Assembly: GCA_027314705.1 (NCBI GenBank)
Contig: DAHVAJ010000016.1
Span: 18,437 to 82,436, forward strand
Source of the DNA: Acidimicrobiaceae bacterium
GTDB taxonomy: Bacteria > Actinomycetota > Acidimicrobiia > Acidimicrobiales > RAAP-2
Length of the DNA stretch: 64,000 bases
Reading direction: 5' to 3'
The translations under genes and the position numbers were made by a program. Shown here one piece after another: positions 33,502 to 42,760 of the stretch (the first letter of the stretch is position 1; the number at the start of each line of letters is the position of its first letter). The notes below the pieces were generated by a model that was not told the DNA's origin, did not search any database, and worked only from the letters and a program-made list of their open reading frames with translations.

Positions 33502-36279
33502 TCACCGGTCCCAGGGATCGGGGGCGTGTGCATCGATGTCGTAGCGGACCACGGCATCGGCCACCGTCGCCTCCGGGATCACCTCGTCACGGGCCAGGCC
33601 CTCGAGGACGGCCACCACCAGATGGGCGGCGTCCGTCTCGAAGTGCCGCCGGAGGACGTCCCGCGTGTCGGAGCGCCCGAACCCGTCGGTCCCGAGGGAC
33701 GTGTAGCGCCTCGGCATCCACCGGGCCACCTGGTCGGGCACGGAGCGCACGTAGTCGGTCACGGCCACGATGGGCCCGGCTCCGGCGGCCAGGGACTCGG
33801 TGATCCGGGGAATGCGGGCCGGGGTCCCGGGGTGGAGCCGGTTCCACCGCTCGGCCGAGAGCGCGTCGGTCCGCAGCATCCCGTAGGAGGGGACGGACCA
33901 GGCGTCGGCGGAGACCCCCCAGTCGAGGGCGAGCAGGCGCCGGGCGGCCAGCGCCGACCGCCAGGCCGTGCCCGAGAAGAGGAGCGTGGCCCGGGGCCCG
34001 TCGGCCGGCACCGTGGCGCCGGGCACCTCGGCCGGGCCGGTGAACCGGTAGAGGCCGTCGATGGTGCCCTGACGGACACGGGCGGCCTCGGCGGGGTCGT
34101 CGGGCAGGGCGGGCATGACGTAGTTCTCGTTGTAGAGCGTGAGGTACCAGAAGCGGTCCTCGGCATCCGGCCCGGTCATCCTGCGGATGCCGTCTTCGAC
34201 CACGACGGCCACCTCGTAGGCGAAGGCCGGATCGTAGGCCACCACACTCGGGATGACCGACGCCAGGACGGGGGAGTGACCGTCCTGGTGCTGGAGGCCC
34301 TCGCCGTTCAAGGTGGTGCGACCGGCTGTGCACCCGAGCAGGAAGCCCCGGCCCCGGGCGTCGCCGAGCGCCCAGAGGAGGTCGCCGACCCGCTGGAAGC
34401 CGAACATCGAGTAGAAGAGGTAGCAGGGGATGAGCGGCTCACCCCAGGTTGCGTAGGCCGTCGCCGCGGCCGTGAAGGTGGCCGTCGCCCCGGCCTCGGT
34501 GATCCCCTCCTGGAGGATCTGCCCCGACGGGCTCTCCGCGTAGCGGAGGGGCAGGTCGGCGTCGACCGACGTGTAGCGCTGGCCCTCGGGCGCGTAGATG
34601 TGCGCCTCGCTGATGAGCGGCTCGAGGCCGAAGGTGCGGGCCTCGTCGGAGACGATGGGCACGATTCGCCGCCCGATCTCCGGGTCGCGGGTCAGGTTCC
34701 GGAGCAGGCGGGCGAAGGCCATGGTGGTCGACACCTCCTGCCTTCCGGAGCCGGCCAGCAGGTCGGTGAAGGCCTCTGGTGCCGGCGGAGGCAACGGAGC
34801 GGCCCGCACCACACGGCGGGGGAGCGGGCCGCCGAGGGCACGGCGACGCTCGGCCAGGTACTGGGCGGCCGGGCTGTCCGGTGGCGGCCGGAAGTACGGT
34901 GGGTACTCGGTGTCGAGGTCCGCCTCGGCGATCTCCTCGTGGAGGAAGAGCCGGTCGCGAAGGGCTCGGAGCTGGCTCTTGGTGAGCTTCTTGATCTGGT
35001 GGGTGGCATTGCGGGCCTCGAGCTCGGGCCCGAGGGTCCATCCCTTCACGGTCTTGGCCAGGATGGCCGTCGGCGCCCCGGTGTGTTCGACGGCCGCCCG
35101 GTAGGCGGCGTAGAGCTTGCGGTAGTCGTGCCCCCCCCGAGGAAGGCTCTGGAGCTCCTCGTCGCTCAGGTGAGCGACGAGTTCCAGGAGCCGGGGGTCG
35201 GTGCCGAAGAAGTGCTCGCGGATGTAGGCGCCGGACTCGGTGGCGTACTTCTGGTAGTCCCCGTCGACGGCCTCGTTCATGCGGGCCAGGAGCACCCCGT
35301 CCACGTCGCGGGCCAGCAGGGCGTCCCACCGGCGCCCCCACACCACCTTGAGCACGTTCCACCCCGCCCCGCGGAGGAGGGACTCGAGCTCCTGGATGAT
35401 CTTGCCGTTGCCCCGCACCGGTCCGTCGAGGCGCTGCAGGTTGCAGTTGACCACCATGGTCAGGTTGTCGAGGTGCTCGCGACCGGCCATGCCGAGGAGG
35501 TCCATCGTCTCGGGCTCGTCGAACTCGCCGTCGCCCACGAACACCCAGATCCGGCTGTCGGCCGTGTCGGCCAGCCCGCGGGCGCCCAGGTAGCGGGCGA
35601 GGCGGGCCTGGGCGATGGCGTTGATGGGCCCGATGCCCATCGAGACGGTGGGGTACTCCCAGAACTCGGGCATGAGCCTCGGGTGGGGGTAGGACGAGAG
35701 CCCGCCCCCGGCCACCTCGAAGCGGAAGTTGTCGAGCTCCGTCTCGGTCAGACGGCCCTCGACGAAAGCCCGGGCGTAGATGCCGGGCGAGGCGTGGCCC
35801 TGGAAGTAGACCTGATCGCCGGGGCCGTCGTCCTTGCCCCGGAAGAAGTGGTGGAACCCGACCTCGTAGAGGGCGGCGGAACTGGCGTAGGTCGAGAGGT
35901 GGCCGCCGATGCCCTCGGACCGGATGTTGGCTCGGACGACCATCACCGCCGCGTTCCACCGGATGTAGGCCCGGATCCTCCGTTCGAGGTGCTCGTCCCC
36001 GGGGAACGGGGGCTCCTGGTCGGTGGCGATCGAGTTGACGTAGGGGGTCTGGACCGTCACCGGGAAGTCGACGTGGCGCCGCTGGGCCTGCTCGAGCAGG
36101 CGGGTGAGCAGGTACCGGGCCCGGTTGCGGCCGTGGACGGCCACGATGTCATCGAAGGCGGCGGTCCATTCGTCGGTCTCGCCGGGATCGAGGTCGGGCA
36201 GTTGGTGGCTCACGCCGTCGAAGAGCACTTCCTCATGCTCGCGCGGGTTGACCCACCGGGTAAGGCACCCGTCGGACAT
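33502..36279 (-). CDS. aceE: Pyruvate dehydrogenase E1 component AceE
   Basis: A 925-aa homodimeric-type E1 that decarboxylates pyruvate with thiamine diphosphate and acetylates the E2 lipoyl group. The ThDP motif is GDGE (249-252) to NCN (278-280). Characteristic stretches include GGHLSTYASSAALYEVGFHHFF, VYFQGHASPGIYARAF, RRWDALLARD, HDYRKLYAAY and, in the C-terminal half, QDGHSPVLASVIPS. Its E2 and E3 partners and the lipoylation enzymes are encoded at 39.8-44.4 kb on the other strand. The ATG at 36279 is chosen because RWVNPREHEEV is the normal AceE opening; GGGGAG lies upstream. Divergent from rnhA by 37 bp. Confidence 0.96.
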   Translation of the reverse strand: MSDGCLTRWVNPREHEEVLFDGVSHQLPDLDPGETDEWTAAFDDIVAVHGRNRARYLLTRLLEQAQRRHVDFPVTVQTPYVNSIATDQEPPFPGDEHLERRIRAYIRWNAAVMVVRANIRSEGIGGHLSTYASSAALYEVGFHHFFRGKDDGPGDQVYFQGHASPGIYARAFVEGRLTETELDNFRFEVAGGGLSSYPHPRLMPEFWEYPTVSMGIGPINAIAQARLARYLGARGLADTADSRIWVFVGDGEFDEPETMDLLGMAGREHLDNLTMVVNCNLQRLDGPVRGNGKIIQELESLLRGAGWNVLKVVWGRRWDALLARDVDGVLLARMNEAVDGDYQKYATESGAYIREHFFGTDPRLLELVAHLSDEELQSLPRGGHDYRKLYAAYRAAVEHTGAPTAILAKTVKGWTLGPELEARNATHQIKKLTKSQLRALRDRLFLHEEIAEADLDTEYPPYFRPPPDSPAAQYLAERRRALGGPLPRRVVRAAPLPPPAPEAFTDLLAGSGRQEVSTTMAFARLLRNLTRDPEIGRRIVPIVSDEARTFGLEPLISEAHIYAPEGQRYTSVDADLPLRYAESPSGQILQEGITEAGATATFTAAATAYATWGEPLIPCYLFYSMFGFQRVGDLLWALGDARGRGFLLGCTAGRTTLNGEGLQHQDGHSPVLASVIPSVVAYDPAFAYEVAVVVEDGIRRMTGPDAEDRFWYLTLYNENYVMPALPDDPAEAARVRQGTIDGLYRFTGPAEVPGATVPADGPRATLLFSGTAWRSALAARRLLALDWGVSADAWSVPSYGMLRTDALSAERWNRLHPGTPARIPRITESLAAGAGPIVAVTDYVRSVPDQVARWMPRRYTSLGTDGFGRSDTRDVLRRHFETDAAHLVVAVLEGLARDEVIPEATVADAVVRYDIDAHAPDPWDR

Positions 36280-36316
36280 GGCCGCGACCGGTCTCCCCAG
36301 CGGGCATGCTGTCGGG

Positions 36317-36799
36317 ATGCCGCCACCGACCGACGCCGTCACCGTCGTCTACACCGACGGCTCCTGTCTCGGGAACCCCGGGCCCGGCGGATGGGCCTGG
36401 GCCGTCGCCGGGGGACCGTCGGATGCCGGCGCCGAGCCGGGCACCACCAACCAGCGCATGGAGCTGACCGCCGTGCTGCGCGCCCTCGAGACGCTGCCCG
36501 GTCCCCTCCGGGTGGTGAGTGACTCCACCTACGTGGTCAACTGCTTCCGGCAGCGGTGGTGGGAGGGCTGGCGCCGCCGGGGCTGGCGGAACACGCAGGG
36601 ACGCCCGGTGGCCAACCGGGACCTCTGGGAGCCGCTTCTCGGCCTCGTCCTCGACGACGGCCGGTCGGTGTCGTTCGACTGGGTGAAGGGGCACTCCGGC
36701 GACCCGATGAACGACCTCGTCGACCGATTGGCTACGGAGGCCGCCGCCCGGATCCAGACCGGACGGTCCGGTTTGGGCCTGGGGCGTCCGCTCCCGTAA
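36317..36799 (+). CDS. rnhA: Ribonuclease HI
   Basis: A 160-aa RNase HI that degrades RNA in RNA-DNA hybrids. Active-site residues map cleanly: Asp14 (YTDGSCLGNPG), Glu49 (QRMELTA), Asp69 (VSDSTYVV), His126 (VKGHSGD) and Asp136 (DLVDRLA). The basic handle segment WWEGWRRRGWRNTQGRPVANRDLW is present. CATGCT lies 6 nt before the ATG, a possible weak -10. It is divergent from aceE, and its TAA stop is part of the -10 element of the next gene. Confidence 0.95.
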   Translation: MPPPTDAVTVVYTDGSCLGNPGPGGWAWAVAGGPSDAGAEPGTTNQRMELTAVLRALETLPGPLRVVSDSTYVVNCFRQRWWEGWRRRGWRNTQGRPVANRDLWEPLLGLVLDDGRSVSFDWVKGHSGDPMNDLVDRLATEAAARIQTGRSGLGLGRPLP

Positions 36800-36802
36800 C
36801 CT
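36797..36802 (+). promoter_or_regulatory. -10 element TAACCT overlapping the rnhA stop
   Basis: TAACCT ends 6 nt before the ATG at 36809. Its first three bases are the rnhA stop codon, so the two genes need not share a transcript although only 9 nt separate them. Confidence 0.5.
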
Positions 36803-36808
36803 GCGGGC

Positions 36809-37576
36809 ATGGAGATCAACGGAAGTTCAGCCATCATCACCGGCGGGGCCTCGGGCCTGGGCGAGGCCACGGCCCGCAGACTGGCTGCCGAGGGCGTCCG
36901 GGTGACCGTGTTCGACCGCAACGGCGAGCGGGCCAAGGAGGTCGTCGAGGAAATCGGCGGCTCGGCAAATTACGTCGCCGGTGACGTCACCGACCCCGAC
37001 GACTGCCAGAAGGCGGTCGACCAGGCCGCCGAGGGAGGCACCCTGCGCATCGCCGTCAACTGCGCCGGCACGGGCTGGGTCGGCCGGGTCATCAACCGAG
37101 ACGGCTCCCCCCACGACCTCGGGCCGTTCCAGTTCATCCAGAACCTCAACGTCATCGGCACCTTCAATGTGATGACCAAGGCGGCCTCGGCCATGGCCAC
37201 CGTGGAGCCCCAGTCCGACGGTGAACGGGGCGTCATCGTCAACACCGCCTCGGTGGCCGCCTTCGACGGCCAGATCGGACAGCTCGCCTACTCGGCCTCC
37301 AAGGGCGCCGTGGTCGGCATGACGCTGCCGGCCGCCCGCGATCTGGCCGTGGTCGGCATCCGGGTGTTGGCCATCGCCCCGGGTCTGTTCGACACGCCGC
37401 TGCTGGCCATGCTGCCCGACGAGGCCCGCAGCGCCCTGGCCCAGTCGGTCAACTTCCCGAAGCGCCTGGGCATCCCGTCCGAGTACGGCGAGCTGGTGAC
37501 CCACATCGCCAAGAACAGCTACCTCAACGCCGAGGTCATCCGCCTCGACGGCGGCATCCGGATGCCGCCGAAGTAG
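36809..37576 (+). CDS. SDR, HSD10-like 3-hydroxyacyl-CoA dehydrogenase
   Basis: A 255-aa NAD-dependent short-chain dehydrogenase. The cofactor motif is TGGASGLGEATA, with VFDRNGER giving the NAD-binding acid. The catalytic Ser is in IVNTASVAAFDG and YxxxK is YSASK. The C-terminus (FDTPLLAMLPDEAR, FPKRLGIPSEYGELV, RLDGGIRMPPK) is the specific signature of the type II 3-hydroxyacyl-CoA dehydrogenase / 17beta-HSD10 group. It probably oxidises short branched 3-hydroxyacyl-CoAs in isoleucine or fatty-acid breakdown, consistent with the acyl-CoA dehydrogenases in the window. Confidence 0.92.
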   Translation: MEINGSSAIITGGASGLGEATARRLAAEGVRVTVFDRNGERAKEVVEEIGGSANYVAGDVTDPDDCQKAVDQAAEGGTLRIAVNCAGTGWVGRVINRDGSPHDLGPFQFIQNLNVIGTFNVMTKAASAMATVEPQSDGERGVIVNTASVAAFDGQIGQLAYSASKGAVVGMTLPAARDLAVVGIRVLAIAPGLFDTPLLAMLPDEARSALAQSVNFPKRLGIPSEYGELVTHIAKNSYLNAEVIRLDGGIRMPPK

Positions 37577-37697
37577 GACCGTTCCCACCGGTGCCGCCGC
37601 CGGTGGCCGGGGGCCGTCCGGGGCGCTGGCCGGGTCCGCTGCGGCGGTGGTGCGGGCCGGACCGAGCAGGTGGTCCCGGGCGGTCGAGGTGGGCCGG

Positions 37698-37703
37698 TAG
37701 GGT
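37698..37703 (+). promoter_or_regulatory. -10 element TAGGGT, leaderless-type
   Basis: TAGGGT ends 8 nt before the GTG at 37712 of the ABC exporter operon. Confidence 0.5.
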
Positions 37704-37711
37704 CGGACCCG

Positions 37712-38710
37712 GTGACCACCGCTGACGCATCCCTCCACGCCGGTCGGGTGACCGGGGCCGGGGAGGCCGTCATCCGGACCGAGGGGCTCACCAAGGTCTA
37801 CGCCGGATCGGACGTCCGGGCGGTGGACGACCTCGACCTGGTGGTGGGCACCGGCGAGATCTTCGGGCTCCTCGGGCCCAACGGCGCCGGCAAGACCACG
37901 ACGGCCGGCATGCTCACCACCCGGGTCGTGCCCACCTCGGGCCGCGCCGCCGTCGCCGGCATCGATGTCGTCGCCCATCCCGCCCTGGTCAAGCAGTTCA
38001 TCGGCATCGTGAGCCAGCAGAACACGCTCGACCGGCAGCTCACGGTGCGGGAGAACCTCTACTTCCACGGCCGCCTCTTCGGCATCCCGGCGGCCGACTC
38101 CCGGAGGACGGCCGACGAGCTGCTGGCCCGATTCCAGCTCGACCGGTGGGCGGACGCCTCGGTCTACGCCCTCTCCGGCGGGATGGCCCAGCGGCTCATG
38201 GTGGCTCGGGCCATGTTCCACCGCCCGGCGGTGCTCTTTCTCGACGAGCCCACGGCCGGCCTGGACCCCCAGAGCCGACTCGCCCTGTGGGACATCCTTC
38301 GCGAGCTGCACGCCGCCGGTCAGACCATCCTCCTCACCACCCACTACATGGAGGAGGCCGACCAGCTCTGCGACCGGGTGGCGATCATGGACCGGGGCCG
38401 CATCCTGGCCCTCGACACACCGGCCGCCCTCAAGCAGCAGGTGGACGCCGACACCATCGTGACGGTCACGTCGTCGGGCGATCCCCGGGGCCTCGTGGAC
38501 GCGCTCGACGCCGGCGTGCACGGGGTCACGCACAGCCGCCCCACCGAGCACGGTGCCGTCCTGCACGTCAAAGGGACGGAGCGCCTGCTGCCGGCGGTCG
38601 TGGGCGTGGCCGAGGACGCGGGCTTCCCCGTGCTGGACCTGGCGGTCACCGAGCCGACCCTCGAGACGGTCTTCATCAGCCTCACGGGCAAGGAGCTCCG
38701 GGACGCATGA
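37712..38710 (+). CDS. ABC exporter ATP-binding protein, DrrA-like
   Basis: A 332-aa ATPase of the daunorubicin-resistance (DrrA/ABC-2) class. Walker A is GPNGAGKTT, the Q-loop lies in GIVSQQNTLDRQLTVRENL, the signature is LSGGMAQRLMVARAM, Walker B is VLFLDEPTAGLDP and the H-loop is LLTTHYMEEADQLCDRVAIM. The C-terminal ~90 residues ending LETVFISLTGKELRD are the DrrA-specific tail. It is coupled to the permease by a 4-bp ATGA overlap. Substrate (drug or lipid export) unknown. Confidence 0.93.
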   Translation: MTTADASLHAGRVTGAGEAVIRTEGLTKVYAGSDVRAVDDLDLVVGTGEIFGLLGPNGAGKTTTAGMLTTRVVPTSGRAAVAGIDVVAHPALVKQFIGIVSQQNTLDRQLTVRENLYFHGRLFGIPAADSRRTADELLARFQLDRWADASVYALSGGMAQRLMVARAMFHRPAVLFLDEPTAGLDPQSRLALWDILRELHAAGQTILLTTHYMEEADQLCDRVAIMDRGRILALDTPAALKQQVDADTIVTVTSSGDPRGLVDALDAGVHGVTHSRPTEHGAVLHVKGTERLLPAVVGVAEDAGFPVLDLAVTEPTLETVFISLTGKELRDA

Positions 38711-39597
38711 CGGCCGTCCACGCCGCGACGCCCGCGTCCCCGACCGCCTTCTCGGGGCCAGCGCCGGGGCGTTCGGCGTTCTCCGCCGGGCGCGCCGCGC
38801 TCTGGGCCCTCGTCCTGCGGGACCTCCTCGTGCTTCGCAAGCACCTCTTCGAGTTCGTGGTGCGCACGCTGGTCCAGCCGTTCCTGCTGTGTTTCGTCTT
38901 CCTCTACGTCTTCCCCAAGATCGGCCAGGGCATCGGCGGCGGCCACACCGCCGACGCGCAGTCGGCCTTCGCCACCGTCCTCGTCCCGGGCGTCGTCGGG
39001 ATCTCCATCCTCTTCCAGGGCGTCCAGTCGGTGGCTCTCACCATGTCCCAGGAGTTCGGCTACACGCGGGAGATCGAGGACCGGGTCCAGGCGCCGTGCC
39101 CCATCTGGCTGGTGGCCGTGGCCAAAGTGCTCTCCGGCGCGGCCCAGGGGCTCATCTCGGCCGTCATCGTGCTGCCCATCGCCTCGGTGGTCCACGCCGA
39201 GGGCGTCGAGGCCCGGCTCAGCCTCCACTGGTGGATCATCGTGACCGTCGTGCCCCTGGCCTGCGTGACCATGGCCTCGCTCGGCCTCCTCCTCGGCACG
39301 AGCTTCGAGCCCCGCAACATCGGCCTCATGTTCGGGTTCATCATCCTTCCCGTGACCTTCCTCGGCGGCACCTACTACCAGTGGACCCGCCTGGCCCCGG
39401 TCGAGGCCGGCGGATGGCACTGGCTCCAGATCCTGGTGCTGGTCAATCCCCTCATCTACGTCAACGAGGGCATGCGGGCCGCCTTCACCGACGCCGCCCA
39501 CATGCACCTCTACGTCGTCTACCCGGTGCTGGTGGGCTTCCTCACCGCCTTCCTCGGTCTGGGCCTCCGCAACTTCCGCCGGCGGGTCCTCTCCTGA
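38707..39597 (+). CDS. ABC-2 type permease of the DrrB class
   Basis: A 296-aa membrane protein with six predicted helices, among them TLVQPFLLCFVFLYVFP, VLVPGVVGISILFQGVQSV, WWIIVTVVPLACVTMASLG, IGLMFGFIILPVTFLGG and YVVYPVLVGFLTAFLGLGL. EFGYTREIEDRVQAPCPIWLVAVAKVLSG is the ABC-2 coupling helix region. It forms an exporter with the upstream ATPase. An N-terminal Ala/Pro-rich tail precedes the first helix. The ATG overlaps the ATPase stop. A strong hairpin follows at 39618-39638. Confidence 0.92.
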   Translation: MTAVHAATPASPTAFSGPAPGRSAFSAGRAALWALVLRDLLVLRKHLFEFVVRTLVQPFLLCFVFLYVFPKIGQGIGGGHTADAQSAFATVLVPGVVGISILFQGVQSVALTMSQEFGYTREIEDRVQAPCPIWLVAVAKVLSGAAQGLISAVIVLPIASVVHAEGVEARLSLHWWIIVTVVPLACVTMASLGLLLGTSFEPRNIGLMFGFIILPVTFLGGTYYQWTRLAPVEAGGWHWLQILVLVNPLIYVNEGMRAAFTDAAHMHLYVVYPVLVGFLTAFLGLGLRNFRRRVLS

Positions 39598-39617
39598 GCC
39601 CGGACGGCCGGTCCGGG

Positions 39618-39638
39618 GGTGGCCCGGGCGGGGCCACC
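39618..39638 (+). terminator. Perfect 8-bp GC hairpin after the ABC permease
   Basis: GGTGGCCC (39618-39625) pairs perfectly with GGGCCACC (39631-39638) around a 5-nt loop, 20 bp after the permease stop. No T-tract follows, as is usual for actinobacterial terminators. The 198-bp gap before lpd otherwise holds TAGGGT at 39751-39756, a likely -10 for lpd with a short leader. Confidence 0.5.
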
Positions 39639-39795
39639 TCGACGTGACGTCCGGGCCGACGCGGGCCGCCGGGTCTTTCGACCTGCCCACGGCCGGCCGG
39701 CGCCGGTGCGCGCCGCGCCCCGCGTCGTGAGAGCGCCGTTCGTCACCCGGTAGGGTGGGGGTGGTCCGCCACGAGGCGGCGGCTTCCCTCTGGAG

Positions 39796-41283
39796 GTGGT
39801 TCCCACGGCACCCGCAGCGCAGGACACGGCACGGGGGGGGACAAGTACCGGCCCGGGGGGGCAGCAGCACTTCGACATCGTGGTCGTCGGCGGTGGGCCG
39901 GGCGGGTATGCCACCGCCCTGTACGCCTCGGCGGCCGGGTTGTCGGTGGCCGTGGTCGAGCTCGACAAGGTGGGGGGCACCTGCCTCCACCGTGGCTGCG
40001 TGCCGGCCAAGGAGTTCCTGGAGACGGCGGCTGTCGCCCGCACGGTGCGGGGTTCGGCCGAGTTCGGCGTGTCCGCCGGGCCCGATCCGACCGATCCGAC
40101 CGTCGACTTCTCGGTGAGCCAGAAGCGCAAGCAGCAGGTCGTGGACCAGCTCTTTGCCGGGCTCAGCGGGCTGTTGAAGGGCCGGGGGGTCACGGTGTTC
40201 GCCGGGTCCGGCACCTTCCTCGGAGACCACCGGGTCCGGATCGCCGGCAACGACGGGGCCACGGCCGAGATCACCGGGACGGACGTCGTGCTGGCGTCGG
40301 GGTCGGTGCCCCGCACGGTCCCCGGGTTCGACGTCGACGGCACCGTGGTCCTGACCTCCGACGAGTTCCTGGCCCTCGACCGGTTGCCGACCTCGGCCGC
40401 CGTGGTCGGTGGGGGGGCCATCGGGTGCGAATTCGCCTCGCTCCTCGCCGATCTGGGGACCTCGGTCACGGTGCTCGAGGCCCTGCCGTCGATCCTCAAC
40501 GAGTGCGACGAGGACATCGTCCGGGTCGTGGGGCGTTCCTTCCGTAAGCGGGGGATCGACGTGAAGTCCGGAGTGGCCCTCCACGGCCATTCGCCCGACC
40601 CGTCCGGTCGGGGCACCGTGGTCTCCTACGGCGACGGCGCGCGGCTGACGGTGGAGGCAGTGGTGGTCTCGGTGGGCCGCCGGCCCCGCACCGAAGGGCT
40701 CCTGGCCGAGGGAACCGGCGTGGTCGTCGACGAGCGCGGCTACGTGGTGACGGATCGGTTCCTGCGCACCGCGGCGGAGGGGGTGTGGGCCGTGGGGGAC
40801 CTCGTGGCCGCGACCCCGCAGCTGGCCCACGTGGCCTTCGCCGAGGCCATCGTGGTGGTCAAGTCCATCCTCGGTGAGCCGGTCGCCCCGGTCGACTACA
40901 CCCGGGTGCCCTGGGCCATCTACTGCCACCCGGAGGTGGCCTTCACCGGGTTGACCGAAGCTGCGGCCCGGGCGGCAGGTCTCGACGTGGTCGTGAAGAA
41001 GGACCCGTTCGGGGGCAACAGCCGGGCCCGCATCCTCGGCGAGACCGACGGCATGGTGAAGGTCGTGGCCGAACGCCGCCCGGACGGTTCGACCGGCCGG
41101 CTCCTCGGCGTCCACATGGTCGGGCCGTGGGTCACCGAGCAGCTCGGCGCCGGCTACCTGGCCGTCAATTGGGAGGCCACCGCCGACGAAGTGGCACAGT
41201 TCGTCCAGCCGCACCCTTCGCTGTCCGAGACGTTCGGCGAGACGGTGCTGGCCCTGACCGGAAGGGGACTGCACGTTGCCTGA
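39796..41283 (+). CDS. lpd: Dihydrolipoyl dehydrogenase (E3)
   Basis: A 495-aa FAD flavoprotein that reoxidises the E2 dihydrolipoyl group. After a ~24-aa Gly/Thr-rich leader come VVVGGGPGGY (FAD), the redox disulfide Cys63/Cys68 in GGTCLHRGCVPAKEF, VVGGGAIGCEFASLLADLG (NAD), AVGDLV and the C-terminal HPSLSE with the active-site His473-Glu478 pair. It overlaps the E2 gene by 8 bp. The start is uncertain: the GTG at 39796 abuts TGGAG, too close for a normal ribosome site, and no other in-frame start is visible before the FAD motif. Confidence 0.94.
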   Translation: MVPTAPAAQDTARGGTSTGPGGQQHFDIVVVGGGPGGYATALYASAAGLSVAVVELDKVGGTCLHRGCVPAKEFLETAAVARTVRGSAEFGVSAGPDPTDPTVDFSVSQKRKQQVVDQLFAGLSGLLKGRGVTVFAGSGTFLGDHRVRIAGNDGATAEITGTDVVLASGSVPRTVPGFDVDGTVVLTSDEFLALDRLPTSAAVVGGGAIGCEFASLLADLGTSVTVLEALPSILNECDEDIVRVVGRSFRKRGIDVKSGVALHGHSPDPSGRGTVVSYGDGARLTVEAVVVSVGRRPRTEGLLAEGTGVVVDERGYVVTDRFLRTAAEGVWAVGDLVAATPQLAHVAFAEAIVVVKSILGEPVAPVDYTRVPWAIYCHPEVAFTGLTEAAARAAGLDVVVKKDPFGGNSRARILGETDGMVKVVAERRPDGSTGRLLGVHMVGPWVTEQLGAGYLAVNWEATADEVAQFVQPHPSLSETFGETVLALTGRGLHVA

Positions 41284-42712
41284 CGTGACCATGCCGCAGC
41301 TCGGGGAGACGGTCACGGAGGGGACCGTGACCCGATGGTTCAAGGCCGTGGGTGACCACGTCGACCGCGACGAGCTGCTGTTCGAGGTCTCCACCGACAA
41401 GGTCGACTCCGAGGTCCCCTCCCCGGCGGAGGGGGTCCTCACCGCCATCCTCGTGGAGGAGGGGGACACCGTCGACGTCGGGGTCACCCTGGCCGTCATC
41501 GACGGCCCCGGCACGCCGTCCGGCAACGGGGCGGCACCGGCGGCCGAGGCCCCGCCCCCCGTCCCACCGCCGGCCCCCACCCCACCGCCGGCCGCCGCCG
41601 CTCCGCCCACCGCGCCGTCGGGCACCACCCTCCCCGACGAGCCGACGACCGCCCCGGCACCGGCCGCCCCGGCGCGGCCGCCGGGCGCGGCGACCCCCGG
41701 GATCGTGCTCTCGCCGGTCGTCCGAAGGCTCCTCACGGACTACGACATCGACCCGGCCGCCATCCGGGGCACCGGTCTGGGGGGGCGGATCACCCGCAGC
41801 GACGTCGAGGCCGTGATCGCCCGCGGGGGTGGCAACCCGTCGCCTGTCCCGAGCATCGCCGGCGGCGGTGCGCCGCCCGAGCCCGCGTCCGCGGCCCGCC
41901 CGGAACCTCCCGAGCCGGCGCGAGCCCAGGCCGGAGCGGCTCCTGTGGCCCCAACGGCGGAGACCCCGGCGCCGGCCGGCGGGGCGGCCGGTGCCGGCGG
42001 CCGCGACCAGGTCGTGCCCTTCACCAATATCCGGCGTCGCACGGCCGAGCACATGGTGCGGTCGAAGGCGACCTCGGCCCACACCCTCATGGTGAAGGAG
42101 ATCGACTACGAGGGCGTCGAGCGGGTGCGACGTGCCTACGGGGCCCGCTTCCGCGAGGAGGAGGGCTTCAGCCTCACCTACCTCCCCTTTGCCGCCCGCG
42201 CCACCGTCGAGGCCCTGGCCGAGTTCCCGCACCTCAACTCCTCGGTCGGCGACGACGCCCTCGTGGTGCACCACGACATCAACCTCGGCATCGCCGTCGA
42301 TCTCGACAACGAGGGCCTCATCGTGCCGGTCGTGCACCGGGCCGAGGAGCTCAATCTGCGGGGGATGGCGCGACGCATCCACGACGTGGCCGACCGGGCC
42401 CGCTCCAAGCGGCTGAGCCTCGACGACATCAGCGGAGGGACCTTCTCGATCACCAACGCCGGCCCGTTCGGGACGCTCATCACCGGGGCCATCATCAACC
42501 AGCCCCAGGTGGCGATCCTCTCGACGGACGGTGTGTCCCGGCGGCCCGTGGTGGTGGAGGGTCCGGACGGCAGCGAGTCCATCGGGATCCACTCGGTCGG
42601 CCTGGTGGCCATGAACTTCGACCACCGCGCCGTCGACGGCGCCTACGTGGGACGCTTCCTCGCCCGCATGTCGGACATCCTGAACGACCGCGACTGGGCC
42701 GGCGAGCTCTAG
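41276..42712 (+). CDS. 2-oxoacid dehydrogenase E2, dihydrolipoamide acyltransferase
   Basis: A 478-aa E2. It has one N-terminal lipoyl domain with the acceptor Lys42 in EVSTDKVDSEVP, a long Pro/Ala hinge, the E3/E1-binding peripheral domain (LSPVVRRLLTDYDIDPAAIRGTG, GRITRSDVEAVI), a second Pro/Ala linker and the catalytic domain ending MNFDHRAVDGAYVGRFL with His450/Asp454. It starts with TTG at 41276, overlapping lpd by 8 bp, with GGAAGGGGA upstream. With AceE in the window it most likely serves pyruvate dehydrogenase, but a shared role with oxoglutarate dehydrogenase is possible. Confidence 0.93.
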   Translation: MPDVTMPQLGETVTEGTVTRWFKAVGDHVDRDELLFEVSTDKVDSEVPSPAEGVLTAILVEEGDTVDVGVTLAVIDGPGTPSGNGAAPAAEAPPPVPPPAPTPPPAAAAPPTAPSGTTLPDEPTTAPAPAAPARPPGAATPGIVLSPVVRRLLTDYDIDPAAIRGTGLGGRITRSDVEAVIARGGGNPSPVPSIAGGGAPPEPASAARPEPPEPARAQAGAAPVAPTAETPAPAGGAAGAGGRDQVVPFTNIRRRTAEHMVRSKATSAHTLMVKEIDYEGVERVRRAYGARFREEEGFSLTYLPFAARATVEALAEFPHLNSSVGDDALVVHHDINLGIAVDLDNEGLIVPVVHRAEELNLRGMARRIHDVADRARSKRLSLDDISGGTFSITNAGPFGTLITGAIINQPQVAILSTDGVSRRPVVVEGPDGSESIGIHSVGLVAMNFDHRAVDGAYVGRFLARMSDILNDRDWAGEL

Positions 42713-42760
42713 TCGGGTGGAGCCGCCCGTCGCCCCTGTGAGCTGGCGCCGGAGCGCCCG

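Noticed and set aside
33202..36522. 1106-aa open frame antisense to aceE
   Set aside because: Very high GC keeps antisense frames open; the translation is Gly/Val/His/Glu-rich without motifs, and aceE on the other strand is unmistakable.
38344..41736. 1130-aa open frame antisense to the ABC permease, lpd and E2
   Set aside because: It crosses three well-supported genes and an intergenic gap and has a low-complexity composition typical of shadow frames.
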